In this document: one piece after another, positions 44,301 to 56,024 of the stretch
How positions within the stretch are numbered: position 1 is the first letter of the stretch
Layout of the letters: the number at the start of each line of letters is the position of its first letter
Source: Maea johnstoni
Lineage: Eukaryota; Annelida; Polychaeta; Spionida; Magelonidae
Assembly: GCA_963942565.1 (NCBI GenBank)
Contig: OZ012684.1
Span: 65,153,654-65,217,653, forward strand
DNA: 64,000 bases
Direction: 5' to 3'
Program-made: the position numbers and the translations under genes
Notes under the pieces: generated by a model
What the model saw: the letters and a program-made list of their open reading frames with translations, nothing else
Database searches by the model: none
What the model was told of the DNA's origin: nothing

Positions 44301-45360
44301 GAGTTTATGCAAAAAGAAATACAATACTGGTGATTGTACAGTAGTTAAAATTAGAATAAACTGAGATAGCAGAAAGAAAATGAGAAGAAAATACAATAAG
44401 AAATAGAATACAGTCGAGAATGCACACTAAAAGGGAAGAAAGGTAAAAAAAAAATGAACACAATGCAGATATGCTAAGAAGAAACTAAAATAATGAAGCA
44501 TAAATGAAAATACATGCTCAAGATAGAATACAGAATAGAAAAGTAAAATAGTTAGGATGCAAAAGTAAATGTAATGCGGGTAAAGGAAATCAGGGAGAGG
44601 AAGAAAACAAAGATAGAGAAAACAACATTGAGGGGGCAAAATGAGGGGGTAAATGCAAAAAGAGAAGAATATAAAAATTGATACACTGGAGAGAGAGAGA
44701 GAGAGGAATAACACAAAGCCAAAAAGGGAAATGTTTGAGAAATGGAAAATACAATACTGGCGAATATACAGTGATTAAAGTCAGAATAAACTGAGAAAGA
44801 ATGAAAGATAAAAAAAAAATGAAAGAGAAAATGATTCTTAGGAGATTTGAACCCGCGTCTTTCGCATGGTGAGTGAACATTGAAACCACTACACCACTTG
44901 CTGTTACACATTTATGGGAGACAAAGTAACAGAGTGATTTCTAGACGAGTAGTTCTTGAGTAAATCGCAAAATTACGTCATTCACGCTATTCGCACTACT
45001 CCCGATTTTTCGCCAAGTTTTTAGGAGAGCGTCACTGCTACAACTAATCAAATAAAGTAATGACACTTACATGTTATCTAAAGGACATGTTGGAGTTTTT
45101 AAACCAATTTACAGAATGAAAAACGGAGTAGCGCTTCTTCCGCAGTGAAACTTTTAAGTTGTGAAGTAGTAGAATTCACTAACCTAGTAAACTATTAGAG
45201 CTCTCGTGCCCAGTGAGATTTGGATATTTCACAGAAAATAACGTTGCCCGAACCGCAGACGGCACAATGGGCACACTTTTCAAGATAAAAAGAAAAGCAA
45301 ACAAAAAATTTAAAAAATAAAAGCGTTGGCCACAATCGGAGACCCAAGGTAACCATTTCA
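39573..45360 (+). repeat. Array unit F (5.79 kb), young left part, old right part
   Basis: Nearly identical to E until about 43450, where about 280 bp of the TIR element's left part is missing. From there to 45360 the sequence carries many private differences (for example in the SINE head and an added ACTGGCGAATATACAGTG block near 44755). The unit ends at ACCATTTCA, where sequence homologous to the middle of a unit follows. Confidence 0.9.
39626..42525 (+). pseudogene. Three-exon cassette, copy F
   Basis: Exons 39626-39695, 39921-40004 and 42412-42525. Exon 3 has one replacement relative to B, Val to Ala in WWPEAIS, which restores the residue found in copy A. Confidence 0.55.
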
Positions 45361-45560
45361 AAACCTCATAATTCATTCTACTTGCCTTTTACTATTCTTT
45401 TAAACCTGTTGCAAAATAACGATTTTGCGACAGGTTGAAATCATTGTATTCCTTTGATTCCATTAATCCTCAATCAATTTATGCTATCTTTTGGCCAGAA
45501 AAAAGAAATCATCCGAAGCTTCATGCTAGCTTCCCGGCCATGCCAGCGCCATACATTATC
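45361..45560 (+). repeat. Diverged fragment of a further array unit
   Basis: Sequence such as AATTCATTCTACTTGCC and GATTTTGCGACAGGTTGAAA matches unit A at about 11640-11840, but with many differences and joined directly to the end of unit F. About 1.9 kb of a unit (including exons 1 and 2) is missing between. Confidence 0.75.
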
Positions 45561-46269
45561 AATTATTTTTTGATAGCCTGTTATCTCAAAAAGGGTAATA
45601 TATACTTCAGCATTATCTAACAAGATAGTTTGATAGAAAAGTATTGAGTTTTATCCCATAAAAATCATACTTTATGATTCTCTATTCAGTTGTAGAAAAC
45701 TGTGTCAGTCTGGAAGTATGTACTGCATGGAACTACCTGATCAAAAGATAGGCTGGACAAATCCTAGCAAAGAGGTCCCCACACATATCAACTCTGATAG
45801 TTTGAGTTTCGTTGTCCAACTATCTAGATGTAGATCCCCCAGTTGCAGGGATGGTGAAGGGGTTTCGGGAAAAATGAGACAACAAGAAGTGATGTACATG
45901 CAATGGTCATATATGTCAACAAGATATTGAATAAACCAAAAATGTGTAACTTACATTACTCCCACCTATGAACAATTCATTGGTTTTAAGGGATTAAGGT
46001 AAATGGTGTTAATGTTTACCCTTATAATTGGTGGCAGTTTCCCCTCTTCCCAATGTTTCCATATTTAACCCATTCATATTAGTAGCATACACATGGTCCT
46101 ACAGTCATGGAAGTATTTGGAGAACAGAAAGATGTTCAGATTAAGAGGATCAATGTATCTGTCAGTTACATGGAATGAATAATGTTTAGAACTGCTGGCA
46201 AAGGCAAACATGCCTGGGTTCGTTAAAGAAACAGGCAAGACAACTCTTTTAAACAATCACCTTTTATCT
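45561..46269. other. Non-coding spacer right of the array
   Basis: No gene or element recognised. Confidence 0.5.
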
Positions 46270-47600
46270 AGCGAGTGGGGCACCACGCCTGGTCATTTTT
46301 GAAGAAACATGACAAAGCATAAGTAGAGGAGAACTATAAGAAGAGAACTGAAACTTCTGGCTATGGCAAACTCAAAATAGACATCCCAACATTATCTGGT
46401 GCATTACGCCTTGTCATTGTTGAAGAGCAATAACATGGCATTACAATAAGAAGAGGAGAAAGAAGGTAACTTTATTGCATTGGCAAACAATCCACTTTTT
46501 TACATGGCAATTGGGCACCACGCCTTGTCTTTTTCGTGGAACGATTATAAAGCATTAGAATTTCAAGAGGACAACTGAGCTTTCTGGCCATTTTCATATT
46601 ATATTTCTTTTTTAACAACCCCCAAGTTTTGAATACTCAGGACCCGGGTCCGTCCCACTGACTTCTAAATTGCCATGATTAAAGAAGATAAGAACTGAGA
46701 TTTCTGGCAGTGGCGAACTCAAAGAGATGCCCCAGTGGTGTAAATGAAAAAGATAGATGAATAAATAAAACAAAGTATAGTCTGGAGCAGTACGCCTTGT
46801 CATTGTTGAAGAACAATAACAAAGCATCCCAATTAAAGGAAGATGCCAAAGCATTGTAATTTTAAGAGGGTAACTTAGATTTCTGGCAATGCTAAACTCA
46901 TGGAGATGTCCTAGTTCAGGATGAAATGGAGGGAACAAAGTCTTAGCCGGCAGGGAGTCTGGGCATTATTTGGACATTGAAAAATTCGAGCAACACCCTG
47001 CAAGGCACCCAAATTATTTTGGGAAGAATTTCTTAAAATGGCAATTTTGTGCTTATAATAGAATATTATTTTCCACCTCAATATAATTTCAAAGGAATAG
47101 CATATGCACTTTTTTCTTAATTTCATTAAGTATATACATGTTTATGTTTGTAATCAAGAGTATATTGTGGTCACCCATGAAGAATCAGACGGCCAAATAT
47201 TTTACGAATGCAATTGTGGGCACCCAGTTTCTTAATCCTGGCTAAGACACTGAGGTAATTAACCGATTAAGAGGAAATTAACCGATTGGTTACGATTCAT
47301 GTCTCCCAAACGTAGTTGGACCTTTCAGTATCCACTGGACTGGTCGCTTTATAAATGTATTGCATCCCCCTTTTTTATATGGCGAGTGGGGCACCACGCC
47401 TTGTCATTTTTGAAAAGCGGTTTCAAACCATTAGAATTTTTAGAAAAGGACAACTGAGCTTTCTGGCAATTTTCATATTATGTTTCTTTTTCTTTTTTTA
47501 ACAACCACCAACTTCTGAATACTCAGGACTCGGGCCCGTCCCCATGACTTCTAAATTAGCAATGACAAAGCATCACAATAAGAGGAATAGGATAAATGAA
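46270..47600. repeat. Cluster of a dispersed hairpin-bearing repeat
   Basis: The string GGGGCACCACGCCTTGTCAT followed by TGTTGAAGAACAATGACAAAGCAT-type sequence recurs in imperfect copies at about 46291, 46410, 46524, 46797 and 47399, with a weak one at 47672. Phrases such as TTTCTGGCAATG, CCTAAATT-type text and AACTGAGCTTTCTGGC also repeat. Several copies fold as TTGTCATTGTT / AACAATGACAA around a GAAG loop. Confidence 0.7.
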
Positions 47601-47807
47601 TGAATGAGTGCTTAAAGGCACATCGACACACGAAGGTTATTTAGTGCCATGAAATATTATCAAAAACTGGTCCTTTGTCATTGTGGAAGTATAATTATTC
47701 TAGGTGAAAGAAGAAAAAGAGGTAGAGCAAGAGCAGAGCCTTCAGATCCAAAGAGGACCAAGGGATATTTTCAATGGAGGGTATCCATAGACAGATCCAC
47801 ACATCCC

Positions 47808-48695
47808 TAGGACTGTCATTGACATCCAATTTTTTACGATTCGATTATTGACATTATTTTTTTCGATTCCGATTATTTTGATTCAATTTTTTACCTTAAA
47901 CTATAGTTTAATGTTTCCACCAGGACATGGCTAAAATAAATAGATGTTGGTTCCTATTACCCTTCTGACCCTAATTGTTTGTCCCTACACTAATCTTTTT
48001 ATTGCCCATTTAAAAAAAAAAGTATAGTATTCATATTCCATGCATACAAAAGAAATAGAAAAATGAATACGTAATACATCAAATATTAGCATATAATACT
48101 AGCTCAGTGGCTTCAGATAGATCTAGGTACCCCACTACTTCAGATGCTGCTGCTATTTTGCTTTACATTTACATTTAGTGCAGCATGGAGGGGATAGAAA
48201 ATGATGAAATAAAATAAACTCCCTACCTACCTACACTATTTTATTATAGCATGTAATAGAAACAAATATTTTTCTTTGTATAGGCCCAATAGATACAGAT
48301 TAGATACAAATTAAAGCTACACTATGTCTAACTTGAACGCTCCACCATGCACGATATGTACTACGACACTTTGTAATAAAATTCACATGGGAGCGGGGAG
48401 CTAGGTCAGCCACTGCGTAAACACTGCTATCTTAAGTACCGTAAAAGTGATACAGCAATTACACAGCTGCCGGGGCCACACCACTTTACCAAATGGACTG
48501 AACATGTGAGTAAAATACATGTCTACACATGCCCAAGGTCCTCGTGCAGCGTGGCCGCCGCGGCAACTGAATGTGTAGTTTGCCATCTTGCCAAAAGGTG
48601 GCATTGTGTATATCGATGTCTAGTGTTGAACGATTCGATATCGAGCTGCACACTTTGTCGGACCATCGATGTTTTAGTAATCGATGACACTCCTA
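47808..48695. mobile_element. hAT non-autonomous element with perfect 8 bp target duplication
   Basis: The left end TAGGACTGTCATTGACATCC and the reverse complement of the right end TAGGAGTGTCATCGATTACT are clear TIR partners of the kind common in hAT elements. CACATCCC is present on both sides (47800-47807 and 48696-48703). No hAT transposase is visible in the 888 bp. Confidence 0.85.
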
Positions 48696-48703
48696 CACAT
48701 CCC

Positions 48704-50070
48704 CCTTCTTTTATAAGGCGAGCAGGGTGCCCACCAGGTTAGGGTTCTCTGGAAGGTACCAACTCCTATTGCACACCTTGCAAGGTGAAGATGTTAAAGG
48801 AGCAACAGCAGACATGCCCATGTTCATGAAAGAACCAGGCATCATACAATTGCCTTCTTTTATTTGGAGAGTGGTGCACCATGGCAGGTGGACTTCGATT
48901 TTGAGGGTTTAAAGATACATCAGGCCATTTCCAATGTAGTTTCCCCTTTGTCATTGTTGAAGAACAATGAGAAAGCATCATAACGAATACAGCAACGTCA
49001 TGAGGTATTGATGGTTTAACAATAAACACAAACTTAAAAAGCAATGAACACCATATAGTAAACATTGATTAATTAAGAATCCAATAGAGAAACAGGTGTA
49101 AATGAACGAATTTACAATCACATATGTACCTAAGGTTGTGTAAAGAGTTGGGACACAAAGTTATAGCTGAAAAATAATTTTTTACAGCTTTGTTTTAATT
49201 TTATTAAGTCATCTCTAATACCACATTGAAGTAAGAAGTTTGTAATTGGCAAATTTGTGAGCAAACAAATAACATATTCATTATAACGCAGCGATAGCTT
49301 TGGGGATGCCACTGTGTCAAAGTGGTTACAATTCGTGTTTCCCAAGCATAAGGTTGGACCTTTCAGTCTCTGCTGGACTGGTCGCTATATACATGTGTGG
49401 CATTGCAGTGGTCTGTCTCTGGTCCTTCTGCAAGTGAAAATACCCCTGCTAGGGGTTTCTGTAATGTCCTCATATGACCTAAGCTGTTGGGTGCTGTAAA
49501 TCGCCTTCTTTTGTCACACCGCCTTTGTCCATCCTTCTTTTGTCACTGAAAATATCAATGAAATGTATGAAATAACTATTTAACATGAATGCACAGACAT
49601 AGCTTTTACAGGGAAGATGTGACTGCTTACATTATGTTACTTGCACAGACTTTTTTACAGGTTGGTCAGTTATCCTTGTCAGCCGTAAACGCTCAATTAC
49701 ATTCACATAAAATTTAACATACACTATGTCTCAATAAGAGCAGTGACAAAGCCTAAGAATTTGGATGAAATAAGAGAAAAGGAGGATATTTCTGCAAAAC
49801 ATGTTTAAGCTGTGGCAGTTGGGTCCCCTATTTAAAAAAAAAAATTCTCCCTCAATTGTATTTTTTTCATATTGAAAGAAATAAAATCAGGAAAGTTGAC
49901 AGGTATGGCAGACAAAAAAAAGTTCTTTGTCATTGTTGAATAACAGTGACAAAGCATAAGAATGATAGACAGAAGAAATCCCTACCAATGCCAACCTTGG
50001 AAATTGGTGACATGAATACAAAAATGTTTTTTATAAAATCAAGATTTGACAAAACCCCAATGCAATGGCT
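48704..50070. other. Non-coding DNA with further hairpin-repeat copies
   Basis: Hairpin copies at 48948-48975 and 49925-49955. A separate string, GGTTACAATTCGTGTTTCCC followed by GGACCTTTCAGT, at 49322 repeats the one at 47288. No gene recognised. Confidence 0.6.
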
Positions 50071-50071
50071 A

Positions 50072-50109
<38 letters not shown>

Positions 50110-50118
50110 TGAGAGAGG
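50071..50118. repeat. (GT)n(GA)n compound microsatellite
   Basis: TGTGTG tract followed by GAGAGA tract. Confidence 0.9.
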
Positions 50119-50491
50119 TTTGACTTATTATTTTCATATTTGCAAACCTAAAATTTCTCTATTAAATCAGATTAAATCAATTAAACTTATTTCCATATTT
50201 CTTACATTTAGTATAAAACAAATAAGATATATTTGAAATATCATACTCAAAAGAACACAAAATGAGATTAACTTTAAATCTTTATACTCAATAATTAAAA
50301 ACGCCAACTGCCTTACAAAACAGATAAGGTTGATCAGAAATACATCGGACATTCAAATATTTAGTTATTGCAAACATTTTAGGAAATCCTCTGAATGGTC
50401 CTATTTTCTATTCAGAAAGCATCTTAATCTGTTTTTCACCAATATCAAAGGAGGCTTAATTGCACCCCCAAAATTCATTTAGGAAGCACTC
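50119..50491. other. Non-coding spacer
   Basis: AT-rich; nothing recognised. Confidence 0.5.
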
Positions 50492-50495
50492 TTAA

Positions 50496-50704
50496 CCCTT
50501 CAAATGCTGAGGCTGCTTTCGTCCAGAACGGAAGGACACAAAGATTTTTGAAAATGATCTAAACCTTGTCATGTTGGTATTCATTGCATAGCTCTCACTG
50601 AATGCTCTCAGATGAGTACCCAGGTGCCAGGGTTTCAGTCATTTTTCAGGGATTTTGCATCATTTTGTACCGGCCAAATTAGCCCCAAGCAGCATAGGGA
50701 AGGG
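50496..50704. mobile_element. piggyBac-like MITE (209 bp)
   Basis: TTAA lies at both flanks (50492-50495 and 50705-50708) and the ends are CCCTTCAAATGCTG and CAGCATAGGGAAGGG. The TTAA target and CCCTT termini are the signature of piggyBac elements. No coding. Confidence 0.8.
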
Positions 50705-51041
50705 TTAAGAATAGTGGATTATAAATCCAGGGTGCCCAGTGATTACAATGTCCTAATGCCTAACCAAATGTCAAGCAGCGAGCAGCGATGGCAGCTAGTT
50801 TAATAATATTGAACCTTATTCTATACAACGATATATTATTGAGGATGTTCTGTGTTGCACATGTAAGGTTCAATGCCATCCTCTAATTTTATGTTGGCAG
50901 ACGGGATTTAGCATTAAACCCATAAACGAAATCAATGCTGGGCTTATAGGTCCTGAACGTGTCATTAACTACCATAATATTTGCATTCTTCCAGCAAATA
51001 TTCAGGATATTTCGTAAAAGAAACAACATATACTATTTATA

Positions 51042-51390
51042 GTCTGTCTGACTCGAGTTTGGCAATCACTTTTGCCACTTTTTTGTGACAAAACGTTCGA
51101 GTTTTCCATCATTAGGTCCCATTGTAAAATGTGTCCATTGCCAACAATACGATCTCGCGTGTTTGTATTGTTCGCTACAGACAAACACGCGAGATCGATG
51201 TGTAGGCAATGTGCACATTTTACAATAGGAACTAATGAGCAAAATGAACATTTTATGGAGCTGAGACAAAAAGTATGTTTGTACATACACGTAGTAGTGC
51301 TCCAGAGGTTTGCCAAGTTTTGATGGCAAACTCGTACGTTTTGTCACAAAAAAGTGGCAAAAGTGATTGCCAAACCTGAGTCAGACAGAC
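51042..51390. mobile_element. TA-flanked foldback MITE (349 bp)
   Basis: Ends GTCTGTCTGACTCGAGTTTG and, inverted, GTCTGTCTGACTCAGGTTTG, with TA on each side. The terminal arms pair for about 70 bp, and an inner pair of arms (around GATCTCGCGTGTTTGT at 51150 and ACAAACACGCGAGATC at 51181) makes nearly the whole element one long hairpin. TA target suggests a Tc1/mariner-type mobiliser (inferred). Confidence 0.85.
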
Positions 51391-51787
51391 TAGATTAATG
51401 ATATAATTGTTGCATTTCCGCTAATCCAAATATCAAGTTAAATGTTCTGTAAATAATTCCGACTTTTACAACACCAATATGGTGGACTTTTTCAACTTGT
51501 CAACTCGATCGCAGGCTGGAGGTGAAAAGTGTCTGCTTTAGTACAATTAAATGGCGCTGACTTTTATTTATGACGGCAATATAGATAGACCTAAACGTCG
51601 GTGATTGAAAAGAGGCAAAATACATTTCCGAGCTGTTTGTATGTGCCCAGATCATAGCCAAATGCTTCTTTAGTTTCGGGCGGAAATCTGCTTACATACT
51701 TTATAAGAGATTGGACTAAACCCTACCGTCCATATAATATCAGAAATGGGTAAAAAGGTAGGGTTTATGTCTGAACTACAATGGCGG

Positions 51788-51812
51788 CGAGAGAGAGAGA
51801 GAGAGAGAGAGA
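51788..51812. repeat. (GA)n microsatellite
   Basis: Pure GA run. Confidence 0.9.
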
Positions 51813-51876
51813 TTGCGATGCTCAGTATAAAATTAAATGCGATCTGATCACATGAATCGCCTTAATTTCTGACAAT

Positions 51877-51940
51877 GGATGATCGGACATAGATGTAGTG
51901 AAATGTGATCAGATTTTACTTCATCTATGTCCCATCATCC
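51877..51940. ncRNA. miRNA-precursor-like 64 nt hairpin
   Basis: Arms of 28 nt, starting GGATGATCGGACATAGATGT on the left and ending TTCATCTATGTCCCATCATCC-type sequence on the right, pair with four or so mismatches around the 8 nt loop GTGATCAG. The size suits a metazoan pre-miRNA. It could equally be a small MITE or chance inverted repeat; no mature sequence is recognised. Confidence 0.35.
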
Positions 51941-52249
51941 AAAGGAAACGTACAATCCGACGTGCAGCGTGCAGCGAATCCGATGGAAGCGAGCGGCGTT
52001 GGCAGCAGATGAGTATGGAAGCGCGTGAAAGAAATTCCCGCCAAGCCCAGTACACGGCGCGCGAGCGGCGGACATCGCCGACCACATCAAAAATTGGCAA
52101 ATTAAAAGCCTTTAAGTTAAAAAACTATAAACTATTAGTCGGATACTAATAATATAAATATTTTAATACAACAAAGTAAAATTAAGAGGGGAAAATACAA
52201 AAAATAGGGGGCCCAGTAGACCCTCGAGCCCTGCCACTCTCCGACCCGA

Positions 52250-52270
52250 GGGGGGGGGGGGGGGGGGGGG
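52250..52270. repeat. poly(G) run, 21 bases
   Basis: Homopolymer; length may be affected by sequencing. Confidence 0.9.
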
Positions 52271-52836
52271 TTTGGATGCTTGTGCCGTGTGCAAAAGAAT
52301 TTCTTCAATGAAAGCCTTTCAGCTCGGCCGTGACCTCGTAAAAAGCACCAACTTTCATTGGTCTATTTTAGAGAGTTATTCTGTCATTATGAAATTGAAA
52401 TTTGCACTACTTGTACATATCAATTAGAAATATATGTTTGTACAATGACCACACAGTATGAGTAGCGATTGACTGCAAATTAATAGCATAAGCATTACTA
52501 GGAATTCAACCTATAGCAAAAACGCCATTGCACAACTAATTAAAAATATGATTAATAGAAATAGAATGTTAAGTAGAACGAATTATGTCGATTCTGACCA
52601 TCTAAACAGCTTTCAGTTTGACCCACGGAAAGGCACGTGATCTATTATTATCGTAAACATAGAGGCCACCGCAAAGGCCACCTGTGGACACACATCAAAA
52701 CTAATTGTTTTTCTTTCACCGGCCACCCGTTCTTTTGTTTCTCCAGACCTTTTGAGTAGACAATAGGCTGATTGGTGTCAGCCGGGGATAGGAGCAAGTG
52801 GATGAACATTTTGACTGGATTAGCTGCCGTTAACTG
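52271..52836. other. Non-coding spacer
   Basis: No gene or element recognised. Confidence 0.5.
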
Positions 52837-53460
52837 GCGGATACAGAATTACAATCCAGTCGTTTGCAGACTAAGAATAGCTTGGAAAGGCTAAAGTTTT
52901 ATAGGTGAGGGGGGAGGGGGGTTCGTTGATTCTCAAACTTCTAGATCACTTGATTCCTTAGTCTAGTAGCGGATACGGAATTACAGTCCAGTCGTTTTGC
53001 AGACTAAGAATAGCTTGGAAAACCTTAGGTTTTATAGGTGAGGGGGGTGGGGGGGTTTGATGATTCTCAAACTTCTAGATCATTACAATCCAGTCGTTTG
53101 CAGACTAAGAATAGCTTGGAAAACCTAAAGTTTGTTAGGTGAGGGGGGGGGGGGGGGGTGGTTCGTTGATTCTCAAACTTCTAGATCACTTGATTCCTTA
53201 GTCTAGTAGCGGATACAGCATTACAGTCCAGTCGTTTGCAGACTAAGAACGGCTTGGAGAACCTAAAATTGTATAGGTGAGGGGGAGGGGGTTCGTTGAT
53301 TCTCAAACTTCTAGATCATGGCACTTGATTCCTTAGTCTAGTAGCGAATACAGACTTACAGTCTAGTCGTTAGCAGACTATGAATGGCTTGGAAAACCTG
53401 AAGTTTGTTAGGTGAGGGGGGTTCGTTGATTCTCAAACTTCTAGATAACTTGATTCCTCC
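52837..53460. repeat. Five-copy G-rich tandem repeat, unit about 105-135 bp
   Basis: Copies begin near 52837, 52971, 53084, 53211 and 53345. Each contains TCCAGTCGTTTGCAGACTA, AGCTTGGAAAACCT, a GGTGAGGGG run of varying length, and TTGATTCTCAAACTTCTAGA. The third copy lacks the TTGATTCCTTAGTCTAGTAG link before it. The G tracts vary from about 6 to 18 bases. Confidence 0.9.
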
Positions 53461-54444
53461 GTCCAAAACCTATGATGACGAAAAATACCTAACTACATGC
53501 ACATGTACTAGCCTACAGATAAACATGTATATAAAGTAACCACATCTGATCTTAACACCTTATAAACCAACATATATATAAATAACCAAATCTTACCACC
53601 TTTTGAGGTGGCTTAACAATCTGGGCACTCTAAGAATGTCGCTGATAACTTAAGTGTCGTGATAACTTGTGTGTTGACTATGTTTAACTGATGTTAGTCT
53701 TATTCATTAGCAATAAGCATATTATTTGGGTTTAGTTTAAGAGTGGTTTGATATGCCTTCAATATCCTAACGTACATATGTCGTGTCTTGAAAGTATAAA
53801 ATACAAAAATATGTATTCATAAAATGAAAAAATACAATTTAAGGTGTACAAAGAATAACTTCTTTATTTATCTAATTCACCTTATAAGCAAACCTGAAAG
53901 TGTTGATTTCTGAGAATTCGACCAGCGCAGAAGAGAAATTTACTGAACGGCTCTCATGATTGGTGTTAAGTCACATCACAAATGAAGGAGTCCGTCTCCA
54001 ATTGACCCCCCCCCCCCCCCATGTATTGCAATTATGCTAACATCAATTAAGCATAGTAGACGAAAGTCTTCCCTCATCCCCAGGATGTTCACATTGTTAA
54101 ACCTCTCCAAAAGGTAAAATATATTCTTTAAATGTTTGAAATTGCAAGAGGTCCATTCAATCTTGCGGCCAAAAAATAGGACAATGTGGCCATCACAAAT
54201 TCCGATTTTGCAAATCATAATTTTTATGAAATATGCGTTTCAATGAAAAAAGTTCACTCTTACTCCATAATATATTTTGTTATATCTCCTATGAGATTAT
54301 TATTTTTTTTTTTTGTTATATCTCTTATGAAATTATTCTTTTTAGTTCTCTGCAGTTAACTCCCGGTGGTGTCTTCATAAATAAGTGATAGTGGCGCCAC
54401 CAGTGTTACTTTTCGGAACTAAATAGAACCCCCCCTTCTCAAAT
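53461..54444. other. Non-coding spacer with poly(C) run
   Basis: A run of 15 C at 54006-54020 and a short direct duplication of TTGTTATATCTC(C/T)TATGA around 54275-54340. No gene recognised. Confidence 0.55.
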
Positions 54445-54460
54445 CCTGGATCCGCCCCTG
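54445..54460. mobile_element. Solo transposon end (CCTGGATCCGCCCCTG)
   Basis: The reverse complement, CAGGGGCGGATCCAGG, is a terminus often seen in hAT-type elements. No partner end was found in the window. Confidence 0.35.
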
Positions 54461-54540
54461 ATATTAACTGTCTATAATCATGATGTCGGGGAGCATTTGT
54501 TGTACGTCAGCATTTGTTTCGTAGTTGAACGTGTCAGGTT

Positions 54541-55980
54541 ATCATGGGCGGTGAAAATTTTGTGCAGTGCAGTCGATGACAAATATGCAAATCCCCCTAC
54601 ATTTGATCCAAACCGTATACGGCATGGTAAGATAAATAATCATGCATGAACCCTCTATCAAAAGGCGGGGAAACCCGTCATGACGACAGAAAGACAGAGG
54701 TTGGGAAGTGGCATTCTTCCTGACCAACGGATTAGAAATACGTCTTTTAGCTTCACAAGCCCTGCGGGGAGTCTGCTGGCAGTTAAATTGCACTCAGAGA
54801 AAAAAAGTTATATTGAATGGAATATATGAAATATTGATATCACTGATTCTGCAGTGGCAGGACAACCATATAAAAACAATTATCTTTAATCATTGGTTAA
54901 TGTGGGTTAACAATCAACCATGACGCTCTTGTCGTCTTAAATCTTTCACAATAGTCACAAAAAGGCCCTAGCATCCAGGTACATGTAATATCTGTCTAAT
55001 AAAGGCATACTTTGGGCTAATTTCAAATGGTGGAAATGCAAAAATAAAAACAAAACAACAACAATTGATTTATAAATTTGTACTGAACTAGAAAGTACCC
55101 GCCCTGCAGACAGTAACCATGATTTTTTTTCAAATTGGCAAAAAAGATCAGAGCACCTATAGTTATTCTCCATGAACTTTGGTCATTCAGTAAAATTTAC
55201 ATATTATATTTGTTCGTAAGTTTCTAAATGCTACGAGTATTCTTGAGGGTAGGGTAGTGAAGGTATCGCATTTTACACAAACTGCGATCTTGCAGTTGGT
55301 AGACCCTGCCGGAGCTGCCGCTCAGGAACACGTTGTGACCAGAATTTGGAGTTTTCATTTTTTGTCAGTTTTTCTGCCAAATTGCGGTAAGGGCCTGTTT
55401 AGGCAGTTGTAACAGGTGGAGGAAACAGAGAAATCCTTATTTTTTGTTTTGCAATTCTTTTGATGGAAAAGAATATTAGAGCACACATATCCCTGCGACC
55501 ACACACTTAGGGCTTACTTACCTATGTATCAATAGTTCAGAAAGCTCGGCTAACAGATATGAAATTGATAAATGAGATGTTAAACCAGCTGAAGCGCATG
55601 TCATTGGCACTCGTCCTAGTTATACTCTCCACAAACTTTGGTCATTTGGTAAAATTTACATATTTGTTTGTAATTTCTTAATGCTACGAGTATTCTCGGG
55701 GTTATGGTAGTGAAGGTATGGCATGCTACACGCATGTAATCTTGCAGTTGGTAGACCCTGCCTGCGCTGCCGCTCAAGAACACGTTGATATCAAAATTTG
55801 AGATTTTCATTTTTTGTCAGTTTTTCTGCCTGGGTGCATATAGGCAGGCAAGGTGTGGCTGGTAGGGAAACCAATCTGCCACTTGACGTTCGTGCGCCCA
55901 ATTCTCTGATTGATTGTGGCCCTGGCCACTATTTCAACATCGGTTTCGCGCTTATTCATTGTTTGTTTCTATACTTAGAA
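54541..55980 (-). repeat. Older inverted copy of the RCC1-proximal repeat
   Basis: Read on the minus strand, blocks here match 57500-58740 and 61930-63170. Shared strings include AGACTCCCCGCAGGGCTTG, AACCAATGATTAAAGATAAT, AGTTCAGAAAGCTCGGCTAA (in reverse) and GCAGGCAGGGTCTACCAACT. Order is preserved in part, with indels; two blocks (55160-55610, 55620-55830) repeat each other. Confidence 0.7.
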
Positions 55981-56024
55981 TAGGCCGCAGACAGATATTA
56001 ATCACGTGACCACACACATATCCG

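Noticed and set aside
45718-45930. 70-residue frame right of the array
   Set aside because: No splice context, domain or codon bias; likely chance.
51898-52149. 83-residue frame MKCDQILLHL... beside the hairpin
   Set aside because: Overlaps the inverted repeat and has no recognisable domain; could be chance in a GC-richer patch.
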